In this document: one piece after another, positions 26,849 through 34,782 of the stretch | How the letters are laid out: every line of letters starts with the position of its first letter | Numbering within the stretch: the stretch's first letter is position 1 | Assembly (NCBI RefSeq): GCF_003337215.1 | Contig: NZ_QPIG01000003.1 | Location: 334,311 to 398,310, forward strand | Length of the DNA: 64,000 bases | Reading direction: 5' to 3' | Source of the DNA: Oceanihabitans sediminis | GTDB taxonomy: Bacteria; Bacteroidota; Bacteroidia; Flavobacteriales; Flavobacteriaceae | Position numbers and translations under genes: made by a program | The notes under the pieces: generated by a model | The model's input: only the letters and a program-made list of their open reading frames with translations | The model's database searches: none | What the model was told of the DNA's origin: nothing

Positions 26849-27712
26849 TTAATGATATATTGAAAAGATTTTTGTAGCTTCATTATAGGCACTTTCAAAA
26901 GATAAAGCATTTAAATCATGAACCTTTTTTGTAGTTAAATAAGAAAGTACTTTTTCGGTTGGCATATTACCTGTTAATTCATCTTTAGCCATTGGGCATC
27001 CGCCAAAACCTTGAATTGCTCCATCAAAACGTCTGCAGCCTGCATTGTATGCTGCATCTACTTTTTCAAACCATGAAGTTGGTGTCGTGTGTAAGTGCGC
27101 TCCGAATTCTATATCTGTATATTTAGGAATAAGATTAGAAAATAAATAATCTATATTTTCTGGGTTAGAACTTCCTACAGTATCGCTAAGCGAAAGGATT
27201 TTAACACCCATTTTACTTAAACGTTCTGTCCACTCTCCTACTATATCCACATCCCAAGGATCACCATATGGATTTCCAAACCCCATAGAGATATACACAA
27301 CAACTTGTTTGTTATGTTTATGAGCTAAGTCTAAAACATCTTGTAAAAGTAAAACCGATTGCGCGATGGTTTTATGCGTATTACGCATCTGGAAGTTTTC
27401 TGAAATTGAAAAAGGATAACCTAAATAATCTATTTCAGGATGCTGACAAGCAGCTTCTGCACCACGCAAATTTGCTACAATAGCTAATAATTTACTAGTA
27501 GTTTTACTCAAGTCTAACCTTGACAAAACCTCAGCTGTATCTACCATCTGTGGTATTGCTTTTGGAGAAACAAAACTACCAAAATCAATAGTATCAAACC
27601 CTACTCTTAATAGAGACTGAATATACTGCACCTTCTGCTCTGTTGGAATAAATTGTTTTATTCCTTGCATAGCATCTCTTGGGCATTCAATAACTTTTAC
27701 GTGGTCTTTCAT
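26849..27712 (-). CDS. Hydroxymethylglutaryl-CoA lyase
   Basis: A 287-aa HMGL-like TIM-barrel enzyme that splits HMG-CoA to acetoacetate and acetyl-CoA at the end of leucine degradation. The protein starts VKVIECPRDAMQG (metal-binding region), has GAHLHTTP with metal-binding His residues, and GFGGCPMAKDEL with the catalytic-loop Cys. It is about ten residues shorter than the bacterial average. A leucine dehydrogenase gene lies 6 kb away, consistent with branched-chain amino-acid use. The promoter is canonical and only 7 nt from the ATG. Confidence 0.88.
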   Translation of the reverse strand: MKDHVKVIECPRDAMQGIKQFIPTEQKVQYIQSLLRVGFDTIDFGSFVSPKAIPQMVDTAEVLSRLDLSKTTSKLLAIVANLRGAEAACQHPEIDYLGYPFSISENFQMRNTHKTIAQSVLLLQDVLDLAHKHNKQVVVYISMGFGNPYGDPWDVDIVGEWTERLSKMGVKILSLSDTVGSSNPENIDYLFSNLIPKYTDIEFGAHLHTTPTSWFEKVDAAYNAGCRRFDGAIQGFGGCPMAKDELTGNMPTEKVLSYLTTKKVHDLNALSFESAYNEATKIFSIYH

Positions 27713-27719
27713 TTGAAGT

Positions 27720-27749
27720 CAAAGATAAAAAAGATTAGTAGATACAAAA
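27720..27749 (-). promoter_or_regulatory. Promoter of the HMG-CoA lyase gene
   Basis: On the minus strand TTTTTG (TTG at 27747-27745), 17 nt and TATCTTTG (27727-27720). The -7 element ends 7 nt from the ATG, so the transcript would be nearly leaderless. Confidence 0.6.
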
Positions 27750-27791
27750 ACGTTTTTATAGGATTATGATAATAGATACGCTTCAAAAAGC

Positions 27792-28409
27792 TTAAAGCAA
27801 AATTAAAATAGCAATACCTATAAATACAATAATTTGTAACCATTTTAAAACTACTCCTAGATTCTTATTTTTTTTTATATAATCTGAAATACTTCCTGCT
27901 AATATTGCTATAGAAGAAAATAATATGAGTGAAACAAACATAAATATAAATCCTAGAACATAAAACTGAAAAACGGCACTTAAACTATCGCTGAATAGGA
28001 ATCCTGGAAAAAAAGCCAAAAAGAAAATAGACACTTTAGGATTAAGCACATTCATAATAAACCCTTGTTTAAATAATTGGCTTAAACTCTTTTTGTGCAC
28101 ATTTTCGTTACATAATAGAATTCTAGAATCGCCTTTAAAAACTTTATAAGCTAGATAAAGCAAATAAAATGCTCCAAATAACTTGATATAAAAAAACAGG
28201 GTATCATTTTCTTTAATTACCGCCGAAACTCCAAATGCTAAAAATGTTGTGTGAATAATACAACCAGAAATCAGTCCTGCTACTGTAGCCAAACCATATT
28301 TTTTTCCGTTTGTAATACTTTGTATTAAAACATAAATATTATCGGGCCCAGGAGAAATAGCTAGGGCTGCAGTAGCCAAAACAAAAGAAAATAATAATTC
28401 GTAATGCAT
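27792..28409 (-). CDS. LysE-family exporter
   Basis: A 205-aa inner-membrane protein of the LysE/RhtB amino-acid exporter family with about six TM helices. The N-terminal signature AISPGPDNIYVLIQSITNG (about 17-35) holds the conserved PGPD. FIMNVLNPKVSIFFLAFFPGF (about 114-134) is the second signature, NPKxxxFF. The exported substrate is unknown. It ends about 80 nt upstream of the HMG-CoA lyase gene and begins 3 nt after the pyrD stop, so it is probably co-transcribed with pyrD. Confidence 0.88.
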   Translation of the reverse strand: MHYELLFSFVLATAALAISPGPDNIYVLIQSITNGKKYGLATVAGLISGCIIHTTFLAFGVSAVIKENDTLFFYIKLFGAFYLLYLAYKVFKGDSRILLCNENVHKKSLSQLFKQGFIMNVLNPKVSIFFLAFFPGFLFSDSLSAVFQFYVLGFIFMFVSLILFSSIAILAGSISDYIKKNKNLGVVLKWLQIIVFIGIAILILL

Positions 28410-28412
28410 AGA

Positions 28413-29444
28413 TTACGAATTTAAAATAGCTTTATTAATTTCTTTTATAAGCTTCGGACCTTCGTAAATAAAGCCTGTATAAATTTGAACTAAATCTGCT
28501 CCTGCTTCAATTTTTTCTAAAGCATCTTCGGCAGAGTGAATTCCTCCAACACCAATGATCGGAAAGGCTTTATTACTTTTATCTGCTAAATATTTTATTA
28601 CCTGTGTAGATTTTTCTTTAATTGGTTGTCCACTTAATCCTCCATTACCAATTTGCTCTAATTCTGCTTCACTTGCCTTTAACCCTGTTCTATCGGTAGA
28701 TGTATTACTTGCTATAACTCCGTCTAGATTAGTTTCTGCAATAAGCGCCACAATTTCATCTAATTGTCCGTTATTTAAATCTGGAGCTATTTTTAATAAT
28801 AGAGGTTTTTGTGTTGTAAAAGTTCTATTCGCTTTTTGTACCGTGCCGATTAATTCTAATAAATATTCTTTATCATTTAACTTGGCATGGCTACCCACAT
28901 TCGGACAACTTACATTCAGTACAAAATAATCTACATAAGGATGCAGTGCGTTAAAACATGCTAAATAATCTTCTGTATAATCTTCTGGTTTCGTTTGGGT
29001 GTTTTTTCCGATATTTCCACCAATGATAAGTTTTCCTTTATTCTTTTTTAGTTGCTTAATTGCTGCTTCAAGTCCTTCATTATTAAATCCCATTCTATTA
29101 ATAATTCCTTGATCTGCTTTAAGTCGGAATAATCTCTTTTTAGGATTTCCTGCCTGCCCTTTAGGTGTAACCGTTCCTATTTCAATAAAACCAAACCCAA
29201 AGTTTGCTAACTCATTATATAGTACCGCGTTTTTATCAAAACCAGCAGCTAAACCTACAGGATTCTTAAAAGTTAAACCGAAAAGTTTTCGTTCTAACCT
29301 AGCATCTTCCACCACATACATGCTTTTTAGCAAAGAAGAAATTCCCGGAATTTTACTAGTAAATTGAATGAGTGAGAAAGTGAAATGGTGAATTTTCTCT
29401 GGATCGAAAAGAAAAAATATTGGTCTAAGGAGTAATTTGTACAT
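28413..29444 (-). CDS. pyrD: Dihydroorotate dehydrogenase (class 2, membrane)
   Basis: A 343-aa flavoprotein that oxidises dihydroorotate to orotate in pyrimidine synthesis. The ~40-residue amphipathic N-terminal extension ([19 protein letters not shown]) is the quinone/membrane-associated part that defines class 2. FMN-binding features are GLAAGFDKN and IIGVGGI. The active-site loop reads [10 protein letters not shown], with Cys where E. coli class 2 PyrD has Ser (see findings). The start at 29444 gives the normal class 2 N-terminus. It is divergent from pepT. Confidence 0.93.
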   Translation of the reverse strand: MYKLLLRPIFFLFDPEKIHHFTFSLIQFTSKIPGISSLLKSMYVVEDARLERKLFGLTFKNPVGLAAGFDKNAVLYNELANFGFGFIEIGTVTPKGQAGNPKKRLFRLKADQGIINRMGFNNEGLEAAIKQLKKNKGKLIIGGNIGKNTQTKPEDYTEDYLACFNALHPYVDYFVLNVSCPNVGSHAKLNDKEYLLELIGTVQKANRTFTTQKPLLLKIAPDLNNGQLDEIVALIAETNLDGVIASNTSTDRTGLKASEAELEQIGNGGLSGQPIKEKSTQVIKYLADKSNKAFPIIGVGGIHSAEDALEKIEAGADLVQIYTGFIYEGPKLIKEINKAILNS

Positions 29445-29544
29445 CTAATAATATTTGCGCAAAAATACTCCTAAAAAATGTGATATACAATTTATATTAA
29501 GATTGAATAATTGTACCTTTATGCCTTCAAAAAAAATTCATAAA

Positions 29545-30783
29545 ATGATTACTAAAGAAGACATTATAAAACGATTTGTAAGCTATGTAACTGTAGACAC
29601 AGAGTCTGATCCAGAAAGCACAGCTACCCCTAGTACTGCTAAGCAATGGGATTTAGCTAATGCATTGGTAGAAGAGCTAAAAGCTATTGGTATGCAAGAT
29701 GTAACTATTGATGACAAAGCATATATCATGGCTACTTTACCAAGTAATATAGATCATGATGTACCAACTATAGGTTTTATTTCTCACTTTGATACTTCAC
29801 CAGATTTTACTGGAGCAAATGTAAAGCCGCAAATCATCGAAAGTTATGATGGAAAGGATATTGTTTTAAATGAAAAAGAAGGCATTGTACTTTCTCCTGA
29901 TTATTTTGAAGATCTACTTCTGTACAAAGGACAAACCTTAATTACTACAGACGGAACTACTCTTTTAGGTGCCGATGATAAAGCGGGGATTACGGAAATA
30001 GTATCTGCTATGGAGTATTTAATCAAGCATCCTGAAATCAAACACGGAAAAATTAGAGTTGGTTTTACACCAGACGAAGAAATTGGTCGTGGAGCACACC
30101 ATTTTGATGTAGAAAAATTTGGTGCTGATTGGGCTTATACTATGGACGGAAGCCAAATTGGTGAGCTTGAATACGAAAACTTTAATGCAGCAGGAGCTGT
30201 TGTAAAAGTAAAAGGGAAAATTGTTCACCCAGGTTATGCTAAAGGAAAAATGATAAACTCCATGTATATTGCTACCGAGTTTATCAATTCGCTTCCAAGA
30301 ATGGAAACCCCAGAACATACTGAAGGTTACGAAGGATTCTTTCATCTATATTCTGTAAAAGGAGAAGTTGAAGAAACAGTACTTCAATACATCATACGTG
30401 ATCATGACAAAGGTCATTTTGAAGCACGTAAAGAAATGATGCAGAAACTTACAGACGAGTTGAATGCTCAATACGGACGTGAAGTAGTAACTATTGAAAT
30501 TAAAGATCAATACTACAACATGAAAGAAAAAGTAGAACCAGTAATGCATATTGTAGATATCGCTGAAGAAGCAATGAAACAATTAAACATTAAACCACTT
30601 ATCAAAGCTATTCGTGGTGGAACAGATGGATCCCAATTAAGTTATATGGGATTACCTTGCCCGAATATTTTTGCTGGAGGACATAACTTCCACGGAAGAT
30701 ATGAGTATGTTCCTGTAGAAAGTATGATTAAAGCTACAGAAGTAATTTGTAGAATAGCAGAACTAACGGCAGAAAAGAAATAA
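29545..30783 (+). CDS. pepT: Peptidase T (tripeptide aminopeptidase)
   Basis: A 412-aa cytosolic M20B zinc peptidase that removes N-terminal residues from tripeptides. Zinc ligands and catalytic residues are in SHFDTSPD (about 77-84), LLGADDKAG and [15 protein letters not shown]. The C-terminal [22 protein letters not shown] loop completes the active site. I chose the ATG at 29545 ([17 protein letters not shown]), the usual family start; upstream in-frame starts would add 30 low-complexity residues running into the divergent pyrD region. Confidence 0.94.
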   Translation: MITKEDIIKRFVSYVTVDTESDPESTATPSTAKQWDLANALVEELKAIGMQDVTIDDKAYIMATLPSNIDHDVPTIGFISHFDTSPDFTGANVKPQIIESYDGKDIVLNEKEGIVLSPDYFEDLLLYKGQTLITTDGTTLLGADDKAGITEIVSAMEYLIKHPEIKHGKIRVGFTPDEEIGRGAHHFDVEKFGADWAYTMDGSQIGELEYENFNAAGAVVKVKGKIVHPGYAKGKMINSMYIATEFINSLPRMETPEHTEGYEGFFHLYSVKGEVEETVLQYIIRDHDKGHFEARKEMMQKLTDELNAQYGREVVTIEIKDQYYNMKEKVEPVMHIVDIAEEAMKQLNIKPLIKAIRGGTDGSQLSYMGLPCPNIFAGGHNFHGRYEYVPVESMIKATEVICRIAELTAEKK

Positions 30784-30809
30784 GCTTTTCTACTTTTACA
30801 TTAAATACC

Positions 30810-30848
30810 AAACCCATAATTTCTTAAGATTTTATGGGTTTTATTTTG
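30810..30848 (+). terminator. Intrinsic terminator after pepT
   Basis: AAACCCATAA (30810-30819) pairs with TTATGGGTTT (30832-30841), followed by a T-rich tract. Confidence 0.7.
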
Positions 30849-30897
30849 AATTATATTCTCATTTAAAAATTGTAATTTTATAACAAACTGAAATTAA

Positions 30898-31497
30898 ATG
30901 AAAAAAGCAAAATCGGTGGAAGAGTATATTGAAAACAACGCACATTTTGAAGAAGCGTTACATATACTTCGAGATATAATAAACGAAACAGAACTTAATG
31001 AATCTATAAAATGGAATGCTCCTGTATATGATTTAAACGGAAAAAATGTAGTTGGTCTTGGAGCTTTTAAAAAACATTTTGGCATTTGGTTTTTTAATGG
31101 AGTCTTCCTGAAAGACGAAAATAACCTCCTTGAAAAAGCACAAGAAAAGACTAAAGGGCTTCGACAAATGCGATTTACTTCTAAAGAAGAAATTGATAAG
31201 CATGTAGTGCTTGCCTACGTAAAAGAAGCTATAGAAAACCAAAAGCTTGGTAAAGAAATTAAAGCTTCAAGAACAACGCAAAAAGACATTAATATTCCAA
31301 TAGAATTAAAAAAGGAAATAAATATAAACGCTGCGCTACAAGGTGCTTTTAAGACACTTTCTCCTTCAAAGCAACGAGAATATTCTGAATATATAAATTC
31401 TGCTAAAAAAGAATCTACAAGGCTATCTAGGTTAGAAAAAATAAAGCCAATGATTATACAAGGTATGGGTTTACATGATAAGTATAAAAGTTGCTAG
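30898..31497 (+). CDS. DUF1801 / YdeI-like protein
   Basis: A 199-aa cytosolic protein. Residues 1-115 are a DUF1801 (Fjoh-type YdhG-like) domain with IKWNAPVYDLNGKNVVGLGAFKKHFGIWFFNG. Residues about 135-199 are the Omp_D-associated/YdeI tail with FKTLSPSKQREYSEYINSAKKESTRLSRLEKI. The fold is a small alpha/beta domain without a known activity; the YdeI tail is also found alone in other bacteria. It is flanked by terminators, so it is a single-gene unit. Confidence 0.8.
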   Translation: MKKAKSVEEYIENNAHFEEALHILRDIINETELNESIKWNAPVYDLNGKNVVGLGAFKKHFGIWFFNGVFLKDENNLLEKAQEKTKGLRQMRFTSKEEIDKHVVLAYVKEAIENQKLGKEIKASRTTQKDINIPIELKKEININAALQGAFKTLSPSKQREYSEYINSAKKESTRLSRLEKIKPMIIQGMGLHDKYKSC

Positions 31498-31531
31498 TAT
31501 ATTGAAATAAAATGCAACATATTATAAAAGC

Positions 31532-31569
31532 AAAAAGCATCAAAAGAAAATTCTTTTGATGCTTTTTTT
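31532..31569. terminator. Bidirectional intrinsic terminator
   Basis: A perfect 17-bp inverted repeat (31532-31548 with 31551-31567) flanked by A and T runs. It separates the YdeI-like gene from the convergent yajC. Confidence 0.85.
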
Positions 31570-31588
31570 ATATCTATAAGTGTAATAC

Positions 31589-31885
31589 TTATTTCTTAAC
31601 TTCTGTTGGAGATACGTTTAAGTTTTTACTTAGTTCCATAGAAATTGCAGTACGATCAAACTTAAGCTTTCCAGCCATAGTTTCAATAACACAACTGTTA
31701 TCTTTATCGTTAAGATCTGCTATCTTTCCGTGTAAACCACTTTTAGTAATAACTTTATCACCTCGTTTAAGCTCACTTGCAAACTTTTTTTCTAGTTTTG
31801 CTCGTTTCATTTGCGGTGCAATCATAAAGAAATACACTACTGCAAACATTGCTATAAACGGTAAAAATTGTCCTATTTCTCCCAT
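31589..31885 (-). CDS. yajC: Preprotein translocase subunit YajC
   Basis: A 98-aa single-span membrane protein of the SecDF-YajC complex. TM at about 8-21 (FIAMFAVVYFFMIAP), then PQMKRAKLEKKFASELKRGDKV, the family core, and a KSGLHGKIADL beta-rich region. The DUF1573 gene ends 5 nt upstream. secDF is not in the window. Confidence 0.93.
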   Translation of the reverse strand: MGEIGQFLPFIAMFAVVYFFMIAPQMKRAKLEKKFASELKRGDKVITKSGLHGKIADLNDKDNSCVIETMAGKLKFDRTAISMELSKNLNVSPTEVKK

Positions 31886-31890
31886 TTTAA

Positions 31891-32457
31891 TTAATCGTGG
31901 TTATGACCTTCGTGACCTGGTTGTGTACTATATTTTCTTGGAGCTGGGTTAGCAGCAGCAGGAACAGCTTGATTTACTGGGCTAGTAGCATTTGGTCTAG
32001 CTGGTGCGTTAGGGTCTGGCTTAACAAAAGCTTTAATTCTAACTGTTTCTCTTCCTGTTTCTGTGTTAGCAGTTACAGTAATCGTTTTAGTTACTGTGTT
32101 TTGACCAGTTCCGTTGAATTTTACTGTAAACTCACCTGATTCTCCAGGAGCTAAAGGCTCTTTAGACCAATCTTCTGGTACAGTACATCCGCAGGTACTT
32201 TTAATATTAGTAATTACTAAAGGAGCTTTCCCTGTATTTGTGTATTTAAAAACTGTTTCTACATTCGTTTTAGCTTCAATTTCACCAAAATCATGTTCTG
32301 TTTTGTCAAAAGTTAAAACTGGAAAATCAGTTGCTTTTGCATCTCTTTCTGCTGCTTCTGCAACGTTTTTATCATCAATTTTTTTTGATGCATCTTCTTT
32401 ACATGAAGTAAAAGCGATTAAGCAGAATGCGCTTAAACCTAACAATACTTTTTTCAT
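31891..32457 (-). CDS. DUF1573 lipoprotein
   Basis: A 188-aa exported lipoprotein (lipobox AFTSC near residue 20). The mature domain has the DUF1573 immunoglobulin-like core: HDFGEIEAKTNVETVFKYTNTG (about 60-81), ITNIKSTCGCTVPEDW with the conserved CGC, and PLAPGESGEFTVKF. The tail is Pro/Ala-rich and ends GHEGHNHD, a possible metal-binding histidine cluster. DUF1573 function is unknown. It is followed by yajC after 5 nt and preceded by nusB. Confidence 0.88.
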   Translation of the reverse strand: MKKVLLGLSAFCLIAFTSCKEDASKKIDDKNVAEAAERDAKATDFPVLTFDKTEHDFGEIEAKTNVETVFKYTNTGKAPLVITNIKSTCGCTVPEDWSKEPLAPGESGEFTVKFNGTGQNTVTKTITVTANTETGRETVRIKAFVKPDPNAPARPNATSPVNQAVPAAANPAPRKYSTQPGHEGHNHD

Positions 32458-32513
32458 AATTCTATTTTTTGTTTTTTTAATTATTCAATTTGTAAATGTA
32501 CTAAATTTTATAC

Positions 32514-33458
32514 TTATAGCAATCCTCTACCAATTTTATTTAACTTATTGTCGACTTGGTATTCCTTTACAAGCTTGTCTAAAACACCATTAATAAAAAA
32601 GCTACTTTTTGGTGTAGAATATTCTTTTGCTATTTCTAAATACTCATTTATAGTAACTTTCACAGGAATAGACGGGAAGTTTTGCAACTCGCAAATTCCC
32701 ATTTGAAGCAAAACATAATCTATTCTTGCAATACGTTCTGCATCCCAGTTTTTAGTTTTTCCTTCTATCTCTAAACTTAGTTTGCTTTGATTTAAGATGG
32801 TCTTTTTCAATAAATCTATTGCAAAAGCTTTATCGTCTGCATCTTTATATAAATGCGGAGCAAAATATCTTGAATTAGGATTCGCTTTTACCTGTTTTAA
32901 TAATTTTAAAACAGTGGTGTTTATAATTGGAAGATCATCTAACCAAGTTAAATTCTTATCTTCTATATATTCGTATAGCTTCTCGTTTGGAGCAATTATT
33001 TCTTTAAATACATCTACTAAAAAGTTTTTATCTTCTTTAAAAGTAGAGGTTTTTGTTTGCATATAATCGGCATACAAATCACTTGCTAAAATTGCGCGGA
33101 AAATAATATCTACATATTCATCATCTAACTCCCAGTTAGTGATTTTATGAGCTTCTATAGCTTCTTGAAGTACTTCATTATTTCTCAATAATAAAAACAC
33201 TTCGTTGTTTATTAATTTCTTATTTGGATTTTTGTCTTCGGTAGTTGCTAGAAGTTTGTTCTGCGTTTTTAACACATGATCTTCTGCTTTTTTATGTACT
33301 TCTATTAATAAGGACATGATTAGTAAGTATAGATTGTACATATTGTCTATACTATGTAACAAAAACTTTTGGTCTTTACTAAAATTTTCGCTTTCGCCAC
33401 CTTTAAAAGAGTAAAGGATTTGCATAACTTTAATACGAATGTGTCTTCTATTAAGCAT
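32514..33458 (-). CDS. nusB: Transcription antitermination protein NusB (long form)
   Basis: A 314-aa protein about twice the length of E. coli NusB. The NusB helical domain is at the C-terminus (about 170-300: DRKAFAIDLLKKTILN-like region, RIARIDYVLLQMGICELQNFPSIPVKVTINEYLEIAKEYS, FINGVLDKLVKEY). The N-terminus starts RRHIRIKVMQILYSF, also NusB-like. A helical insertion of ~150 residues lies between. Long forms are common in Bacteroidetes. NusB works with NusE/S10 on rRNA antitermination. It is upstream of DUF1573-yajC. Confidence 0.9.
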   Translation of the reverse strand: MLNRRHIRIKVMQILYSFKGGESENFSKDQKFLLHSIDNMYNLYLLIMSLLIEVHKKAEDHVLKTQNKLLATTEDKNPNKKLINNEVFLLLRNNEVLQEAIEAHKITNWELDDEYVDIIFRAILASDLYADYMQTKTSTFKEDKNFLVDVFKEIIAPNEKLYEYIEDKNLTWLDDLPIINTTVLKLLKQVKANPNSRYFAPHLYKDADDKAFAIDLLKKTILNQSKLSLEIEGKTKNWDAERIARIDYVLLQMGICELQNFPSIPVKVTINEYLEIAKEYSTPKSSFFINGVLDKLVKEYQVDNKLNKIGRGLL

Positions 33459-33481
33459 ATAAAAAAGAACTTGATTTAAAA

Positions 33482-33507
33482 AAGGCGAAAGTAGTTACTT
33501 TCGCCTT
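33482..33507 (-). terminator. Terminator of the leucine dehydrogenase gene
   Basis: An 11-bp perfect stem (33482-33492 with 33497-33507) followed on the minus strand by a run of T residues. It separates the dehydrogenase gene from nusB. Confidence 0.8.
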
Positions 33508-33530
33508 AAAATAATAGTATTTTTTTAGAA

Positions 33531-34634
33531 TTATTTAGAATTTTCTTTTTTTCTAGTGTCAATTCTTTCTTGAGCTATGTTTAATGCTGCTTGGTTTGTA
33601 GTAATGCCGTTAGTATCTGCATTAGCTAAAATTTCTAATGTTGTATTGTAAATATTCTCTGTTTTACGCATGATTTCTTTTTTATCATATCCTTCTAATT
33701 CTGCGTAAACATTAATAATTCCACCTGCATTAATTAAGAAATCTGGTGCGTAAACAATTCCTCTTTCTTGAAGAATTTTTCCATGTACAGCTTCAACCGC
33801 TAATTGGTTATTTGCTGCTCCAGCTATAACTTTTGCTTTAATCTTATGAATAGTATCGTCATTAATTACTGCTCCTAAAGCACAAGGTGCATAAATATCT
33901 ACATCTTCGCTATAAATATCACTTCCTGTATAAATAGTTGCATTGTATTTCTTGCTTACTTCTTCTAAACGTGCTTGGTTAATATCTGAGATAATAACTT
34001 TAGCTCCTTCGTTTGTTAAATGCTCCACAAGAGATTCCCCTACGTGACCAATACCTTGAACAATTACTTTTTTATCTTCTAGAACATCGCTACCAAATTT
34101 ATACTTTGCAGCAGCTTTCATTCCCATAAAAACACCGTAAGCAGTAATTGGAGAAGGGTTTCCTGATCCTCCTTTACTTTCTGAAATTCCTGTAACGTAT
34201 GGTGTAACCTCACGAACTAAGTCCATGTCAGCTGTTTCCATTCCAACATCTTCAGCAGTGATATAGTTTCCGCTTAATGAATGCACAAACTCACCAAACT
34301 TTCTCATAAGTTCTGGAGTCTTTTGTGTTTTAGCATCACCAATAATAACAGCTTTTCCACCACCTAGGTTTAAACCTGTAATAGCTGACTTATATGTCAT
34401 ACCACGAGAAAGTCTTAAAACATCATTTAAAGCTTCCCATTCGTTGTCGTATTGCCACATTCTAGTACCACCAAGAGCAGGACCTAATACTGTATTATGT
34501 ATTCCAATAATTGCTTTTAAACCCGTATCTTTGTCATTGCAAAAAACAATTTGCTCATGATTATCAAATGAAAGTTGTCCGAAAACAGGGTCCATTTTTT
34601 TTAGATCGTCTGGGGTAATAATATCTGTAGACAT
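33531..34634 (-). CDS. ldh: Leucine dehydrogenase (Glu/Leu/Phe/Val family)
   Basis: A 367-aa NAD-dependent dehydrogenase that deaminates branched-chain amino acids. LGPALGGTRMW (about 52-62) and LNLGGGKAVIIGD (about 89-101) hold the catalytic Lys. The Rossmann motif is GIGHVGESLVEHL (about 188-200). APCALGAVINDDT and GAANNQL are typical of leucine rather than glutamate dehydrogenases. The promoter has an inverted repeat just past the start site, so it is probably regulated. HMG-CoA lyase for the pathway end is at 27 kb. Confidence 0.88.
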   Translation of the reverse strand: MSTDIITPDDLKKMDPVFGQLSFDNHEQIVFCNDKDTGLKAIIGIHNTVLGPALGGTRMWQYDNEWEALNDVLRLSRGMTYKSAITGLNLGGGKAVIIGDAKTQKTPELMRKFGEFVHSLSGNYITAEDVGMETADMDLVREVTPYVTGISESKGGSGNPSPITAYGVFMGMKAAAKYKFGSDVLEDKKVIVQGIGHVGESLVEHLTNEGAKVIISDINQARLEEVSKKYNATIYTGSDIYSEDVDIYAPCALGAVINDDTIHKIKAKVIAGAANNQLAVEAVHGKILQERGIVYAPDFLINAGGIINVYAELEGYDKKEIMRKTENIYNTTLEILANADTNGITTNQAALNIAQERIDTRKKENSK

Positions 34635-34674
34635 TTAAATATTTTTTTAAAAGTTAATGTTTTTGTTTTTTGAA

Positions 34675-34694
34675 TATATCGCAAAAACGATATA
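34675..34694. promoter_or_regulatory. Inverted repeat at the leucine dehydrogenase promoter
   Basis: TATATCG (34675-34681) and CGATATA (34688-34694) form a perfect 7-bp inverted repeat with a 6-nt spacer, immediately downstream of the -7 element. A further TATATCG half site lies at 34728-34734. It could be an operator. Confidence 0.45.
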
Positions 34695-34726
34695 CAAAAA
34701 TAAACCTATATTATTATAATCGCAAA
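34695..34726 (-). promoter_or_regulatory. Promoter of the leucine dehydrogenase gene
   Basis: On the minus strand TTTG (34726-34723), 20 nt and TATTTTTG (34702-34695), close to the consensus. Confidence 0.6.
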
Positions 34727-34782
34727 CTATATCGAGCAATTATATAATTTTAATAAAGTTTAAAACTTCGCAACTATTGTAA

